DNA of 64,000 nt from assembly GCF_040256395.1 (NCBI RefSeq), contig NZ_CP158299.1, positions 1,889,501 through 1,953,500 of the forward strand. Reading direction: 5' to 3'. This document shows positions 28,993 through 37,476 of this stretch, in pieces. Under the pieces are notes generated by a model. It did no database searches and was not told where the DNA came from. It saw only the letters and a list, made by a program, of their open reading frames with translations. The position numbers and the translations under genes are program-made. The DNA comes from Deinococcus sonorensis KR-87 (lineage in GTDB: Bacteria > Deinococcota > Deinococci > Deinococcales > Deinococcaceae). The number at the start of each line of letters is the position of its first letter. Positions within the stretch are counted from its first letter, which is position 1.

Positions 28993-29595
28993 ATGATCCA
29001 GATCCAAACTTCAGCCCAGGATGCCCTGACGGCGGCGCTGCAGGCACTTCAGGCCGGCCAGGTGGTCGGCTACCCGTCCGAGACCGTCTGGGGCCTGGCG
29101 GTGTTGCCGGGTCATCCGGAGGCGCTGGAACGCCTGTACCAGCGCAAAGGCCGCGACCCGCTCAAGCCGGTGCAGCTGTCGTGTCAGGACGCGGAGCTGG
29201 CCCGCGAGTGGGTGGCGCCGGACCAGCCGCTGTTTGAGCGGCTGACGGCGTGGTGGCCGGGACCGTTGACGCTGCTGGCCCGTGCGCGGCCCGGCTGCCC
29301 GCCGGACCTGGCCCCGGACGGCGTGGTTGGCCTGCGGGTGCCGGACCATCCGCTGGCCCAGGCATTGCTGCAGGCCGCGGGCGGGGTGCTGGTCACCACC
29401 AGTCTGAATCCCAGTGGCGCACCTCCCGCTGTGAGGGCGGCTCAGGCGCAGCAGTACGGGCTGGCGGACCTGCTGTTTGGCATTGAAGATGACGTGGGAA
29501 CGGTCGCCGGCCTGGCCAGCACCGTCATCGACACCCGCAGCGGGGTGGTGGTGCGGCGCGGGTCGCTGCTGCCGCCACTGCCGGAGCTGCGCTGA
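28993..29595 (+). CDS. tsaC: TsaC/Sua5-type threonylcarbamoyl-AMP synthase
   Basis: 200 residues, the short TsaC/YrdC form. It makes threonylcarbamoyl-AMP for t6A37 in ANN-decoding tRNAs. Signature strands: GQVVGYPSETVWGLAV, LYQRKGRDPLKPVQL (Lys/Arg ATP-binding), WWPGPLTLL, VGLRVPDHPLAQALL, and VLVTTSLNPSGAPP. No Sua5 C-terminal domain. Its stop overlaps the scpB ATG (TGATG), so both are co-translated. Confidence 0.93.
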   Translation: MIQIQTSAQDALTAALQALQAGQVVGYPSETVWGLAVLPGHPEALERLYQRKGRDPLKPVQLSCQDAELAREWVAPDQPLFERLTAWWPGPLTLLARARPGCPPDLAPDGVVGLRVPDHPLAQALLQAAGGVLVTTSLNPSGAPPAVRAAQAQQYGLADLLFGIEDDVGTVAGLASTVIDTRSGVVVRRGSLLPPLPELR

Positions 29596-30152
29596 TGCCG
29601 GCGGCCACAGCGGTCACGCCCGAGCAGCGAGCGCGCCACGAACTGCTGGGTGCGGCGCTGCTGGCGGCGGGCCGACCGTTGACCGTGGCCGAACTAGCGG
29701 AGCTGCTCGGAGTGGACGCGGAAGCGACCGCCGCGCTGGTGCAGGGCTATGACACGGCCCTGCAGCAGGTCGGGGCTGGATTCCGGGTCGAGGCGGTGGC
29801 GGGCGGCTTCCGGCTGGTGGTGCCGTCCGCGCTGGCCCAGCAGCTGGCCCCGATCCTGGCCCCCCGGCCGCTGCCGGCCCTGTCGGGGGCGGCGCTGGAG
29901 GTGCTGGCGGTGATCGCTTACCGCCAGCCGGTCACGCGCGCAGAGATCGAGGCGATGCGCGGCGGCAGCGCCAGCACCGTGCTGACGCTGCAGGAGCGCG
30001 AACTGGTCAAGGTGGTGGGCCGCTCCGAGGCGGTGGGCCAGCCGCTGCTGTACGGCACCACCGAGCGCTTCCTGATGGAATTCGGGTTGCTCAGCCTGCA
30101 GGACCTGCCCACGCTGGACAGTCAGGACTTCAGCCACCTGCTGCGCGGGTAG
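29595..30152 (+). CDS. scpB: ScpB, segregation and condensation protein
   Basis: 185 residues with two winged-helix modules: HELLGAALLAAGRPLTVAELAELLGVD and ALSGAALEVLAVIAYRQPVTRAEIEAMRGGSASTVLTLQERELVKVVGRSEAVGQPLLYGTTERFLMEFGL, the classic ScpB block. ScpB works with ScpA and SMC in chromosome compaction and segregation. ScpA is not next to it here; tsaC is immediately upstream and overlaps by one base. Confidence 0.93.
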   Translation: MPAATAVTPEQRARHELLGAALLAAGRPLTVAELAELLGVDAEATAALVQGYDTALQQVGAGFRVEAVAGGFRLVVPSALAQQLAPILAPRPLPALSGAALEVLAVIAYRQPVTRAEIEAMRGGSASTVLTLQERELVKVVGRSEAVGQPLLYGTTERFLMEFGLLSLQDLPTLDSQDFSHLLRG

Positions 30153-30297
30153 TGGCCACCTGTCGCACGGCCACCCCCATTGGGCCGGTGGGTTGTGGGC
30201 CACGGCAAAGTGTGACAGAACTAAAGCCTCCGGGACTGGCCGGACGCGTCTGCGCAGGCCAGCATCATCTTTGGCTCGACCCGCTTTCCCTGGACCC

Positions 30298-31056
30298 ATG
30301 ACCAAGACCACCGCGACCCTTGAAACCTTTGACTTTCTGGAACTGCTCGTCATGCTGGCCGAGGGCCGCCGGACCGGCGTCCTGCGGGTCTTCCGCGAAC
30401 ACGAATTCCAGGCCTGGCTGCGTGACGGGCGCATCATGCACCTGCAGTTCGGGGAGCTGGTGGGCGTGCCGGCGCTGGTGGCGCTGTTGAGCGACCCGCG
30501 CGGGCACTTCAACTTTGACGAGAATCTGTTGCATCCGGCCCCGCTGATGGACCACCAGATGGAGGACGTGGCGCTGGAGGCCCTGGCCAGCCTGCCGGTC
30601 CCGGACCTGGTGCTGCAGGGCCCGGCCCGCATCGCCGCGCCGGAACGGGTGGCCCGCATGTCGTGGTCGCTGCGCGAGGAGAACGTGCTGCGCGAGGTCG
30701 CGGCCGGCACACCGCTGTCGCAGCTGAGCCAGGACCCGCAGGCGCGCCAGCTGCTGGGCCGGCTGGCGCGCCTGGGCCTGCTGGTGGCGCGCCGCTCCCG
30801 GGTGGCGCGGCTCACGGTGGCCATGACCCACGAGGTTCAGGGTGTGGGCGTCGTCAACGAAAGCATCCTGCGCCGCTGGCGGGAGGATGTCGGCAAGCAC
30901 GTCTCGCACGTGGCGGTCCGCGACACGGTGGGCGAGGTGCACAGCGTGCCGGTGGTGGGCAGTGCCAGCGCTGCCGCCCTGCTGCTGCTGCCGCCGGAGC
31001 TGATGCTGAGGACCCAGATGCATGCCGGAGACGCGGTGCTGGTGCGTCCGCTGTAG
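30298..31056 (+). CDS. DUF4388 (PATAN) signalling protein
   Basis: 252 residues. N-terminal DUF4388 domain is clear: FDFLELLVMLAEGRRTGVLRVFREHEFQAWLRDGRIMHLQFGELVGVPALVALLSDPRGHFNFDENLL. The middle contains a winged-helix-like stretch (MSWSLREENVLREVAAGTPLSQLSQDPQARQLLGRLARLGLLVARR). The C-terminal 75 residues form a beta-rich domain (AMTHEVQGVGVVNESILRRWRED...HAGDAVLVRPL) with ADC-like barrel flavour. DUF4388 occurs in signal adaptors for gliding and polarity. ATG at 30298 chosen because the upstream frame has no conserved residues. A related DUF4388-like protein lies at 4.5 kb. Confidence 0.78.
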   Translation: MTKTTATLETFDFLELLVMLAEGRRTGVLRVFREHEFQAWLRDGRIMHLQFGELVGVPALVALLSDPRGHFNFDENLLHPAPLMDHQMEDVALEALASLPVPDLVLQGPARIAAPERVARMSWSLREENVLREVAAGTPLSQLSQDPQARQLLGRLARLGLLVARRSRVARLTVAMTHEVQGVGVVNESILRRWREDVGKHVSHVAVRDTVGEVHSVPVVGSASAAALLLLPPELMLRTQMHAGDAVLVRPL

Positions 31057-31089
31057 GCCTCTTGCACCGGATCTGTATTAGCCTGCCGT

Positions 31090-32058
31090 ATGGCATTCAC
31101 CTGGGGCATTCTGGGCGCGGCGCGCATTGCGCGCGCGCTGATACCGGCAATCCGTGAGGCGGGCGGCGAAGTGGTCATGGTCGGCTGCCGCGATCAGGCG
31201 CGCGGCGAGGCCTTCGCGCGCGAGTGGGACATTCCGCAGGTCGGCCGCTACGAGGACCTGCAGCACGCCGACCTGGACGCGGTCTACAACCCGCTCCCCA
31301 ACGACCTGCATCTGCCGTGGTCGCGCCGGATGCTGGAGGCCGGGCGGCACGTCCTGACCGAGAAACCGATGACCCTGAACGCCACCGAGGCGGCCGAACT
31401 CGCGCGGGTGGCGGGCGAGCAGGGCCGCGTGCTGCTGGAAGCGCTGGCCTACCGCTTCGCGCCGGGTGCCCAGGAACTGGTGCGGCTGGTCCGGGCGGGC
31501 GAACTGGGCGAGATCCGGCAGGCCCAGGGGGCCTACGGCTTCACGCTGAGCAATCCGCAGGACTTCCGCTGGCATCCGGAACAGGGCGGCGGCGCGCTCT
31601 ACGACGTGGGCGTGTACGTGCTGAGCCTGATGCGGCTGCTGCTCGGCGAACCGCAGGCGGCCAGCGCCCGTGCCCACTGGTCGGAGGGCGGCATCGACCT
31701 GACGCTCAGCGGGGTGCTGGACTACGGCGAACACGGGCCGCTGGCCTCCCTCAGCTGCGGGTTCGAGTGGAAGCATCACCAGTCGCTGCAATTGATCGGG
31801 AGCGAGGGCACGCTGCAGATGGACAGCCCTTACGACAACCACCCCAAGCTCAGCCGCATGACCGTCAACGGAGAGGAGCGCACCATCCCGGGGGCTAACG
31901 GCTATGCCCTGATGGTGCAGCACTTTCAGCGGGTGGCCGCAGGCGAGGAGCCGGCCCTGTACCCGCCCCAGCAGGACGCGGTGGCGCAGGCGCAGGCGCT
32001 CGACGCGCTGCTGGCGTCGGCACACCAGGGACGGCGGGTGCCGGTGGGAGAAGGCTGA
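31090..32058 (+). CDS. Gfo/Idh/MocA-family NAD(P)-dependent oxidoreductase
   Basis: 322 residues. Rossmann start WGILGAARIARALIPAIREAGG, VYNPLPNDLHLPWSRRMLEAGRHVLTEKPMTLNATEA with the EKP motif of the family, then the C-terminal alpha/beta domain (GGGALYDVGVYVLSLMRLLLGEP). Such enzymes oxidise or isomerise sugars, inositols or related compounds; substrate not deducible. TAGCCT lies five bases before ATG 31090. The next gene begins two bases after its stop. Confidence 0.88.
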   Translation: MAFTWGILGAARIARALIPAIREAGGEVVMVGCRDQARGEAFAREWDIPQVGRYEDLQHADLDAVYNPLPNDLHLPWSRRMLEAGRHVLTEKPMTLNATEAAELARVAGEQGRVLLEALAYRFAPGAQELVRLVRAGELGEIRQAQGAYGFTLSNPQDFRWHPEQGGGALYDVGVYVLSLMRLLLGEPQAASARAHWSEGGIDLTLSGVLDYGEHGPLASLSCGFEWKHHQSLQLIGSEGTLQMDSPYDNHPKLSRMTVNGEERTIPGANGYALMVQHFQRVAAGEEPALYPPQQDAVAQAQALDALLASAHQGRRVPVGEG

Positions 32059-32059
32059 C

Positions 32060-33118
32060 ATGAAGCGGGCGGCACTCGGGGCGCTGGCGCTGCTGGGCGT
32101 GGTGGCCCTGTGCGGCTGTGGCCCGGTGCGGTATCTGGGACAGGCGGCCCTGGGGCAGCTGAACCTGCTGCGGGTCGCCCGGCCGATCCCGGAGGTGCTG
32201 GCCGATCCGGCCACGCCGCCGCTGGTGCGGACCCGGCTGCTGCGGGTGCAGGACGTGCGTGCCTATGCCGTGTCGGACCTGGGCCTGCCCGACACCCGTG
32301 CCTTTCGCAGCTACGCGGACCTGGGCCGGCCCTTTCTGGTCTGGAACGTCTTCGACGCGCCGCCATTCTCGGTGACGCTCAACACCAGCTGTTTTCCGGT
32401 GGTGGGCTGCGTGCCGTACCGGGGCTACTTCTCGCAGGCCGCAGCCGAGCAGGAGGCCGCACGGCTCCGCGGGCGGGGCGACGACGTGTCGGTGGGCGGC
32501 GTCAGCGCCTACAGCACCCTGGGGCGCCTCCCGGACCCGGTGCCGTCCACGCTGCTGGCCCAGGGCGAAGACGAGCTGATCCGCACCATCATCCATGAGC
32601 TGGCCCACGCGGTCATCTATGTGCCGGGCGACGCCGACTTCAATGAGTCCTTCGCGGTGGCGGTAGAAACAGCCGGCTCGGCGCGCTACCGCGCGGCCCG
32701 TGGCCTTCCGCCCGAGGACCGCAGCGCGGCCCAGCAGCGCTCGACGCAGGTCAATGCCCTGCTCCTGAGCGCCCGCGACCGGCTGGCCACGGTGTACGCT
32801 GCCACGCAGCCGGACGCCTGGAAAGAGGGGCGCAAACGGCAGGTGCTGGACGCGGTGCGGGCCGAGTACGCCGCGCTGAAGGCCAGCTGGAACGGGTATG
32901 CCGGCTACGACCCCTGGTTCGAGGACACCCCCAATGGCCTCAACAATGCCCTGCTCGGCTCGGTAGCTGCCTATGCCGACCATGTGCCGGCGTTCCTGGC
33001 CCTGCTTCAGCGGCTCGGCGGCGATTTTCCGGCCTTCTATGCGCAGGTGAAACACTGTGGAGCCCGTCCGGCGGCGGAGCGGGTGCCGTGTCTCGGGCTA
33101 GACTCCCCGAATGAGTGA
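32060..33118 (+). CDS. Lipoprotein zinc aminopeptidase-like protein (DUF2265/COG4324 type)
   Basis: 352 residues with a lipoprotein signal ([13 protein letters not shown]). The main domain carries [27 protein letters not shown]: HExxH at 179-183 and a third-ligand glutamate E196, as in gluzincins; the upstream [12 protein letters not shown] segment also fits COG4324 predicted aminopeptidases. Expected to be tethered in the cell envelope. GGGAGAAGG lies before the ATG. Last 8 bases overlap the Rieske gene, whose promoter lies within its 3' end. Confidence 0.82.
   Translation: MKRAALGALALLGVVALCGCGPVRYLGQAALGQLNLLRVARPIPEVLADPATPPLVRTRLLRVQDVRAYAVSDLGLPDTRAFRSYADLGRPFLVWNVFDAPPFSVTLNTSCFPVVGCVPYRGYFSQAAAEQEAARLRGRGDDVSVGGVSAYSTLGRLPDPVPSTLLAQGEDELIRTIIHELAHAVIYVPGDADFNESFAVAVETAGSARYRAARGLPPEDRSAAQQRSTQVNALLLSARDRLATVYAATQPDAWKEGRKRQVLDAVRAEYAALKASWNGYAGYDPWFEDTPNGLNNALLGSVAAYADHVPAFLALLQRLGGDFPAFYAQVKHCGARPAAERVPCLGLDSPNE
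33099..33104 (+). promoter_or_regulatory. -10 element of the Rieske gene, inside the upstream coding region
   Basis: TAGACT six bases before ATG 33111, embedded in the last codons of the lipoprotein peptidase gene. Confidence 0.5.
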
Positions 33119-33422
33119 TGCGGTGAGGGTCGGCGAGGTGGCGGGGCTGCCGGAGGGCAGCCAGACGGAGGTTCAGGTAGACGGGCGCAGCGTGGTGGTG
33201 GTGTGTTTCGAGGGGCAGTACTACGCGCTGCGGAACAACTGCAGCCACAAGGACTTTCCGCTGCTGGGCGGCGAGGTCAGCCGGGGCCGCATCACCTGCG
33301 AGAAGCACGGTGCCCAGTTCGAGCTGAGCAGCGGCAAGGCCCGCACCCTGCCAGCCGTCAAGCCGGTTCAGATGTACACCACCCGCGTCGAGGACGGGGT
33401 GGTGTACGTGCAGCCGCTCTAG
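33111..33422 (+). CDS. Rieske-type [2Fe-2S] ferredoxin
   Basis: 103 residues, only the Rieske domain. Cluster ligands: C44 and H46 in NCSHKDF, C63 and H66 in CEKHGAQF. Sequence after the second ligand ([30 protein letters not shown]) is typical of NirD-like or dioxygenase ferredoxin components. It is a soluble electron carrier with unknown partner; no oxygenase is adjacent. Overlaps the preceding gene by 8 bases. Confidence 0.92.
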   Translation: MSDAVRVGEVAGLPEGSQTEVQVDGRSVVVVCFEGQYYALRNNCSHKDFPLLGGEVSRGRITCEKHGAQFELSSGKARTLPAVKPVQMYTTRVEDGVVYVQPL

Positions 33423-33425
33423 CCG

Positions 33426-33716
33426 CTACTGCGGGTCTTCGCCCTGGCCCGGCAGGCCGTCCGGGTGGGCAACGTCATGCACGGCGCTGCGGTCCTCGGC
33501 GCGCGGCTGGCCGGCCCGGTCCTGCAGCGACACGTCCACCTCCGGCTGGTCGCTCGCGCTGCCGATGGTGCTGCCCAGCCCGCCCTGATCGGCCGGCGCG
33601 GGCACGCCACTGGGGCGGGTGCCGTCCGGCGCGCCGCCAGTGGTGCCCAGCGTGCTGTCCTGCAGCGTACTGTCGGTGTTGCCGCTCGGAACGCCCCGGT
33701 CGTCCGTGCCGGTCAC
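33426..33716 (-). CDS. Small hydrophilic low-complexity protein
   Basis: 96 residues, rich in D, G, S, T, P and Q, with no hydrophobic core, likely disordered (MTGTDDRGVPSGNTDSTLQDS...DGLPGQGEDPQ). I do not recognise a family. Its ATG overlaps the stop of the next small gene upstream by 4 bases (ATGA), so the pair is co-translated. Composition recalls desiccation-related hydrophilins, but that is only an inference. Convergent with the Rieske gene. Confidence 0.55.
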   Translation of the reverse strand: MTGTDDRGVPSGNTDSTLQDSTLGTTGGAPDGTRPSGVPAPADQGGLGSTIGSASDQPEVDVSLQDRAGQPRAEDRSAVHDVAHPDGLPGQGEDPQ

Positions 33717-34042
33717 GGGTGGTCGCTCCGGCCGGGGCCGTGCTCCAGTTCCGATTCCAGCGGCGACCCTTCCTGCAGGTCGGCGGCGCCGTCGGTCGGG
33801 TGAGGCGGGACCATTTTGCTGGGCGGCGTGTACCCGGGGTTGGGGTCACGGTCCTGCTCGCGCGTCACCATCGCGCCCGCCGGGCTGTTCACGCTCATGC
33901 CGGCGCCGGCCACCAGCAGGTCGGACTCGCCGGTGCCCAGCTGCTCGTCCGGCTCGGCCCCAGCGTAGTCGGCGTCCTTCGGCTGCTGAGCCATGGCATT
34001 CGGGTCACGGGTCGCGAGTTTGGCATTCGGGTCTTCGGTCAT
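33713..34042 (-). CDS. Small acidic, disordered protein
   Basis: 109 residues, acidic and Pro/Asp/Asn-rich, without membrane segment or predicted globular core (MTEDPNAKLATRDPNAM...GYTPPSKMVPPHPTDG...GRSDHP). AGGAGGT stands six bases before the ATG, one of the best SD sequences in the window, so it is probably strongly expressed and real. Overlaps the downstream 96-residue gene by 4 bases. A DPNA motif occurs twice near the N-terminus. Function unknown. Confidence 0.62.
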   Translation of the reverse strand: MTEDPNAKLATRDPNAMAQQPKDADYAGAEPDEQLGTGESDLLVAGAGMSVNSPAGAMVTREQDRDPNPGYTPPSKMVPPHPTDGAADLQEGSPLESELEHGPGRSDHP

Positions 34043-34124
34043 GTGGACCTCCTGTACCCTTCAGTCTGCCGGGTGCGGCAGATGTGCAGGCTGAAACGAC
34101 CCTCAAGGCGTCCGCAGCTGGTGC

Positions 34125-34787
34125 TTAACGGGGGTTGAGCTCGGTCAGAAGCTGCACCACTGCCGTGTGCCCTTCCTCGCTGGCGAGCGACAGGGCGTCG
34201 CGGCCGTCCTCGGTCTGCATCAGCGGGTCTGCGCCCCGGTCCAGCAACACGCGCACCAGCTCCAGGTTGCCGTTCTGGGCCGCCGCCATCAATGGGGTGA
34301 AGCCGCCGTGCTGCCGGGCATCCACGTCGGCACCGTGCGCCAGCAGCAGCTCGGCGAGCTCGGTGTGGTTGCCGGCGGCGGCGGAATGCAGTGGCCGGAC
34401 CTGCATGGTGTTCTGGCTCGGCCGGTCCACGCTGGCCCCCAGCCCGATCAGCTCGGCGGCCAGATCGGTGTGGCCAAAGAAGGCGCACAGCCCGAGCAGG
34501 GAGAAGCCGTCCGGGCTGTCCTGATGCAGCAGCTCCGGGTGCGACATCAGCTGCTCGCGCAGCCGTGGGCCCGCGCCACAGGCGGCCGCTTCATGCGCCG
34601 AGACCGGCGCGCCCAGGTCCATCAACAGCTGCGCCATCTGGGGCCGCTGATAATAGGCGGCGAACAGCAGCGGCGTCAGTCCGCTGGGGCTGCGGGCGGT
34701 GAGCAGGTCCGGCAACGCTTCCACCAGGTCGGTGACGGTGGCCGCATCGTTGGCCTGGATCGCCAGAAACAGAGCAGAGGCGGACAT
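34125..34787 (-). CDS. Ankyrin-repeat protein
   Basis: 220 residues made of about six ankyrin repeats; clear units include [86 protein letters not shown] and [28 protein letters not shown]. No signal peptide, so cytosolic. Ankyrin proteins bind other proteins; partner unknown. TATAAG (minus, 34796-34801) lies eight bases before the ATG, a leaderless arrangement. Confidence 0.9.
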   Translation of the reverse strand: MSASALFLAIQANDAATVTDLVEALPDLLTARSPSGLTPLLFAAYYQRPQMAQLLMDLGAPVSAHEAAACGAGPRLREQLMSHPELLHQDSPDGFSLLGLCAFFGHTDLAAELIGLGASVDRPSQNTMQVRPLHSAAAGNHTELAELLLAHGADVDARQHGGFTPLMAAAQNGNLELVRVLLDRGADPLMQTEDGRDALSLASEEGHTAVVQLLTELNPR

Positions 34788-34904
34788 CTGCCCAGCTTAT
34801 ACCGGCCCAGTCGCGGGGCGCGGCTGCCGGTCCGGGGGCGTTCCGGCGTGGTGAGCCTGGACCGCTTCCTGGTTGCCAGTGGAGGAAGCTCGGGAGGGAT
34901 TGCC

Positions 34905-35291
34905 TTACCGCCGCTGAGCGCGCGGGGCCGGTGGGGCGGCCCGGCCGACCTGCCAGACCCACCACAGCAGCAGCGGTTGCAGCGGCAGCCGCGCCCACAA
35001 CACCCAAGCCGGCACAGGAAAGCGCTGCGCGTGCTGCGCCATCTCCACGTTGGCCGGAAACACCGCCACCAGCAGCAGGCCCAGGCCCCAGCGGGCGGCC
35101 GGGCGGGTGGCGGGCAGCAGCAGCCCCAGGCCACCCAGCAGTTCCGCCACCCCGCTCAGCAGCACGGCGGCGCGGGCGGAAGGCACCCAGGCCGGAACGA
35201 TGCGCTCAAATGGTTCGGGGGTCGCCAGATGCAGGGTTCCGGCCCCCACGAACAGCGCGGCGCACAGCAGCAGGGCAGGTGAACGGGGCAT
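34905..35291 (-). CDS. DoxX-like small membrane protein
   Basis: 128 residues with four hydrophobic helices: ALLLCAALFVGAGTLHL, AVLLSGVAELLGGLGLLL, WGLGLLLVAVFPANVEMA, LPLQPLLLWWVWQV. FVGAGTLHLATPEPFERIVPAW and FPANVEMAQH are hallmarks of the DoxX/DUF4267-type membrane family. Function of the family is poorly known. Start taken at MPRSPA; an upstream ATG at 35339 would add 16 polar residues. CAGACT five bases before the chosen ATG could be a -10. Confidence 0.78.
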   Translation of the reverse strand: MPRSPALLLCAALFVGAGTLHLATPEPFERIVPAWVPSARAAVLLSGVAELLGGLGLLLPATRPAARWGLGLLLVAVFPANVEMAQHAQRFPVPAWVLWARLPLQPLLLWWVWQVGRAAPPAPRAQRR

Positions 35292-35410
35292 GGCCCAGTC
35301 TGCCCGGCCCGGCCCCTGCCCGGCTGTAGTCTGGTCCATGCTTCGGGGCAGGGAAGACCCGGTGATGACGGCGCCCGTGCCCCGCGAGCGCCGCGTCGGT
35401 TTAGCCGTGT

Positions 35411-36007
35411 TCAGGCTGGCTGCGCTTCGCCCAGCGCGGGGGGTTCGTGGCGTCCCCGCACCTTGCGGCTTTCCAGATCGGCGTGCAGCGTCAGGTAGCG
35501 CAGCCAGCCTTTCTCCGACAGGTCGCCCAGACCGTTGTGCGGCAGGGTGGTGCCGGGGGCGGGCGGGCGCTGCTCCAGTCGCCTTGCGGCGTCGATGGTG
35601 CGGGCGCGGGTGGTGGAGAACGCCTGCAGCAGCGCGTCCCAGCTGCTGTCTTCCTCCGGCAGGTAGCTGCGGTGGCTGTCCAGTTCGAGCAGTGGGCTGC
35701 CGCTGATCAGGTGTTCCAGCCGCGAGGTGCCCCAGCGCTCAATGCCGATGATGTGCCGCAGCACCCGGCGGTTGTGGTCGCTGTCGCCGGCCCGGGTGAC
35801 CCGGGCGGTCAGCTGGGGGCCGCTGCGCTCCAGCGCCTGACGCAGCTCCGCATGGCTGCGGCTGGCGGCCGGACGTTCCAGCGTCTGGCGCACGAAAAAG
35901 CCCTGCACGTCCTCCCGGCGTCGGCTCGCCGCCACCGCTCCGGCCGCCGCGCCAACGGCGGCCACGGTCACGACGGCGGGCACCCAGACGTTCTTCGCTC
36001 TGCTCAT
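35411..36007 (-). CDS. DinB-superfamily protein with N-terminal hydrophobic segment
   Basis: 198 residues. After a short basic start comes an apolar stretch (VWVPAVVTVAAVGAAAGAVAA), possibly a membrane anchor, then a four-helix DinB-type domain: HAELRQALERSGPQLTARVTRAGDSDHNRRVLRHIIGIERWGTSRLEHL...SSWDALLQAF...LGDLSEKGWLRYLTLHADLESRK. The histidines at HIIGIERW and LTLHADLE fit the metal site of the DinB/YfiT superfamily, whose members often transfer or use bacillithiol-type thiols. TACACT (minus, 36014-36019) is six bases before ATG 36007. Exact activity unknown. Confidence 0.78.
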   Translation of the reverse strand: MSRAKNVWVPAVVTVAAVGAAAGAVAASRRREDVQGFFVRQTLERPAASRSHAELRQALERSGPQLTARVTRAGDSDHNRRVLRHIIGIERWGTSRLEHLISGSPLLELDSHRSYLPEEDSSWDALLQAFSTTRARTIDAARRLEQRPPAPGTTLPHNGLGDLSEKGWLRYLTLHADLESRKVRGRHEPPALGEAQPA

Positions 36008-36097
36008 GCCTGAAGTGTAGCGCCCGGCGCTGGCGGCAGGCGGCTCACCCTTTCCACTATGCACCTTTTTCGTGGTCGGCTGCCGTGCTCAATTCAC

Positions 36098-36127
36098 CTG
36101 ACACGCTCATGATCATCCCTATACACT
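36098..36127 (+). promoter_or_regulatory. Promoter of hpf
   Basis: CTGACA (36098-36103) and TATACA (36120-36125) with 16-base spacing, or TACACT (36122-36127) with 18. The start codon is about 70 bases downstream with its own SD, so unlike its neighbours this gene has a leader. Confidence 0.5.
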
Positions 36128-36194
36128 GAGCCACCGGAAACGGACCTTTGTACGAGACCCGCTCCGGGGACACAACTGCTGAAGGGGTGGAAGG

Positions 36195-36758
36195 GTGCAT
36201 ATCTACAAGCTGGCCGGACGCAATGTCGAAGTGACCGAAGCGCTGCGGGACTATGTGGAGAGCAAGCTGACGCGACTGGACCGGTTCAGTCCGCAGATCA
36301 CGGACGCGCGCGTGACACTGACGGTGCGCGACGTGCGCGACGCGGACAGGCGCAACCGGGTAGAGGTGCAGCTGAACGTGCCGCACGGCATCATCCGGGC
36401 CGAGGAACACCACTCCGACATGTACGCGGCCATCGACCGCGCCTCGGACGTGCTGGAACGGCAGCTGCGCAAGTTCAAGACCCGCTACCTCAAGCAGCGT
36501 GAGCTGGACACCGAGGCCGTGCCCGACAGTGTGGTCGCAGTGGCCGACAGCAGTGGCGACGATGTGGCCGAGTTCCGCCCAGAAATCGTGCGGCAGAAGC
36601 GTTTTGCGATGCGTCCGATGACGCCAGAGGATGCTGCCGCCCAGATGGAGGCGCTGGGCCACGACTTCTACGTGTTTATGAGCAGCATCAGCGACAGCTG
36701 CGCGGTGGTGTACCGGCGCAAGGACGGCCACTACGGCCTGATCGAGCCGAAGGGCTGA
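36195..36758 (+). CDS. hpf: Long-form ribosome hibernation promoting factor
   Basis: 187 residues, the long HPF type that dimerises 70S ribosomes into inactive 100S particles in stationary phase. N-terminal S30AE domain about 1-100 (MHIYKLAGRNVEVTEALRDYVESKLTRLDRF...HGIIRAEEHHSDMYAAIDRASDVLERQLRKFK), a linker, then the C-terminal dimerisation domain FAMRPMTPEDAAAQMEALGHDFYVFMSSISDSCAVVYRRKDGHYGLIEP. GTG start directly after GGAAGG. Upstream lies a -35/-10 promoter at 36098-36127. Confidence 0.95.
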   Translation: MHIYKLAGRNVEVTEALRDYVESKLTRLDRFSPQITDARVTLTVRDVRDADRRNRVEVQLNVPHGIIRAEEHHSDMYAAIDRASDVLERQLRKFKTRYLKQRELDTEAVPDSVVAVADSSGDDVAEFRPEIVRQKRFAMRPMTPEDAAAQMEALGHDFYVFMSSISDSCAVVYRRKDGHYGLIEPKG

Positions 36759-36786
36759 GCCGGGGCGGCTGCCCTACACTGGGGCG

Positions 36787-37476
36787 GTGCCTGCCCGAGT
36801 GCCTGTCCCGCCCCCCGACTTCTCGTTCGAGCGCCAGCACTGGCAGCGCGGGTATCTGCAGGTGGCGGGCGTGGACGAGGCCGGACGGGGGGCCTGGGCC
36901 GGGCCGGTGACGGTGGCGGCGGTGATCCTGCCGGCCACCCTGACGGGTGCGCCCTTCCGCGACTCCAAGACGCTGGGGGCGGCGCAGCGTGAGCGGCTGG
37001 CGGCCGAGGTGCGGCGGGTGGCGGTGGCCTGGGCGGTGGAGAGCGCGGAGCCGGAGGAGATTGACCGGCTGAACATCCTGGGTGCCACCCATGCGGCGGC
37101 GCTGCGGGCCATTGCCCGACTGGACCCGGCCGCCCAGGCGCTCGTCACGGATTACCTGCGCCTCGCGACACCGCTGCCCCTGCTGGCCCCCGCCCGCGCC
37201 GACGCCCTGAGCCTGTCGGTGGCGGCCGCCAGCCTGTTGGCCAAAACCGAGCGCGACCGCTGGATGGTGGCGCTGGACGCGGCGCATCCCGGCTACGGTC
37301 TGGCGGCGCACAAGGGGTATGGGGCGCCGGCCCACCGCGCGGCGCTGGACCGGTTGGGCGTGAGCGCCGTGCACCGGCGCAGCTACGCGCCGGTGGCCCG
37401 CCTGCTGCAGCACGAATTGTTTGCTTCGGCGGAAGCGGAACCCACGCCGCCTGCTAGCCTGCGGCATGACGTCTGA
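36787..37476 (+). CDS. rnhB: Ribonuclease HII
   Basis: 229 residues. Cuts RNA-DNA hybrids and single ribonucleotides in DNA. The first catalytic carboxylates D30 and E31 lie in GVDEAGRG; DSK at 59-61 and the later aspartate region around TDYL and ARADALSL follow, then LAKTERDRWM and HKGYGAPAHRAAL. All family motifs are intact. GTG start six bases after TACACT (36775-36780). The last 11 bases overlap the globin gene. Confidence 0.95.
   Translation: MPARVPVPPPDFSFERQHWQRGYLQVAGVDEAGRGAWAGPVTVAAVILPATLTGAPFRDSKTLGAAQRERLAAEVRRVAVAWAVESAEPEEIDRLNILGATHAAALRAIARLDPAAQALVTDYLRLATPLPLLAPARADALSLSVAAASLLAKTERDRWMVALDAAHPGYGLAAHKGYGAPAHRAALDRLGVSAVHRRSYAPVARLLQHELFASAEAEPTPPASLRHDV
37455..37460 (+). 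promoter_or_regulatory. -10 element of the group II globin gene, inside rnhB
   Basis: TAGCCT five bases before ATG 37466, within the last codons of rnhB. Confidence 0.45.

Noticed and set aside
35338..35706. Plus-strand ATG frame five bases after TAGTCT
   Set aside because: After about 25 codons it is antisense to the DinB-like gene and becomes Arg/Cys/Pro-rich; no conserved features.
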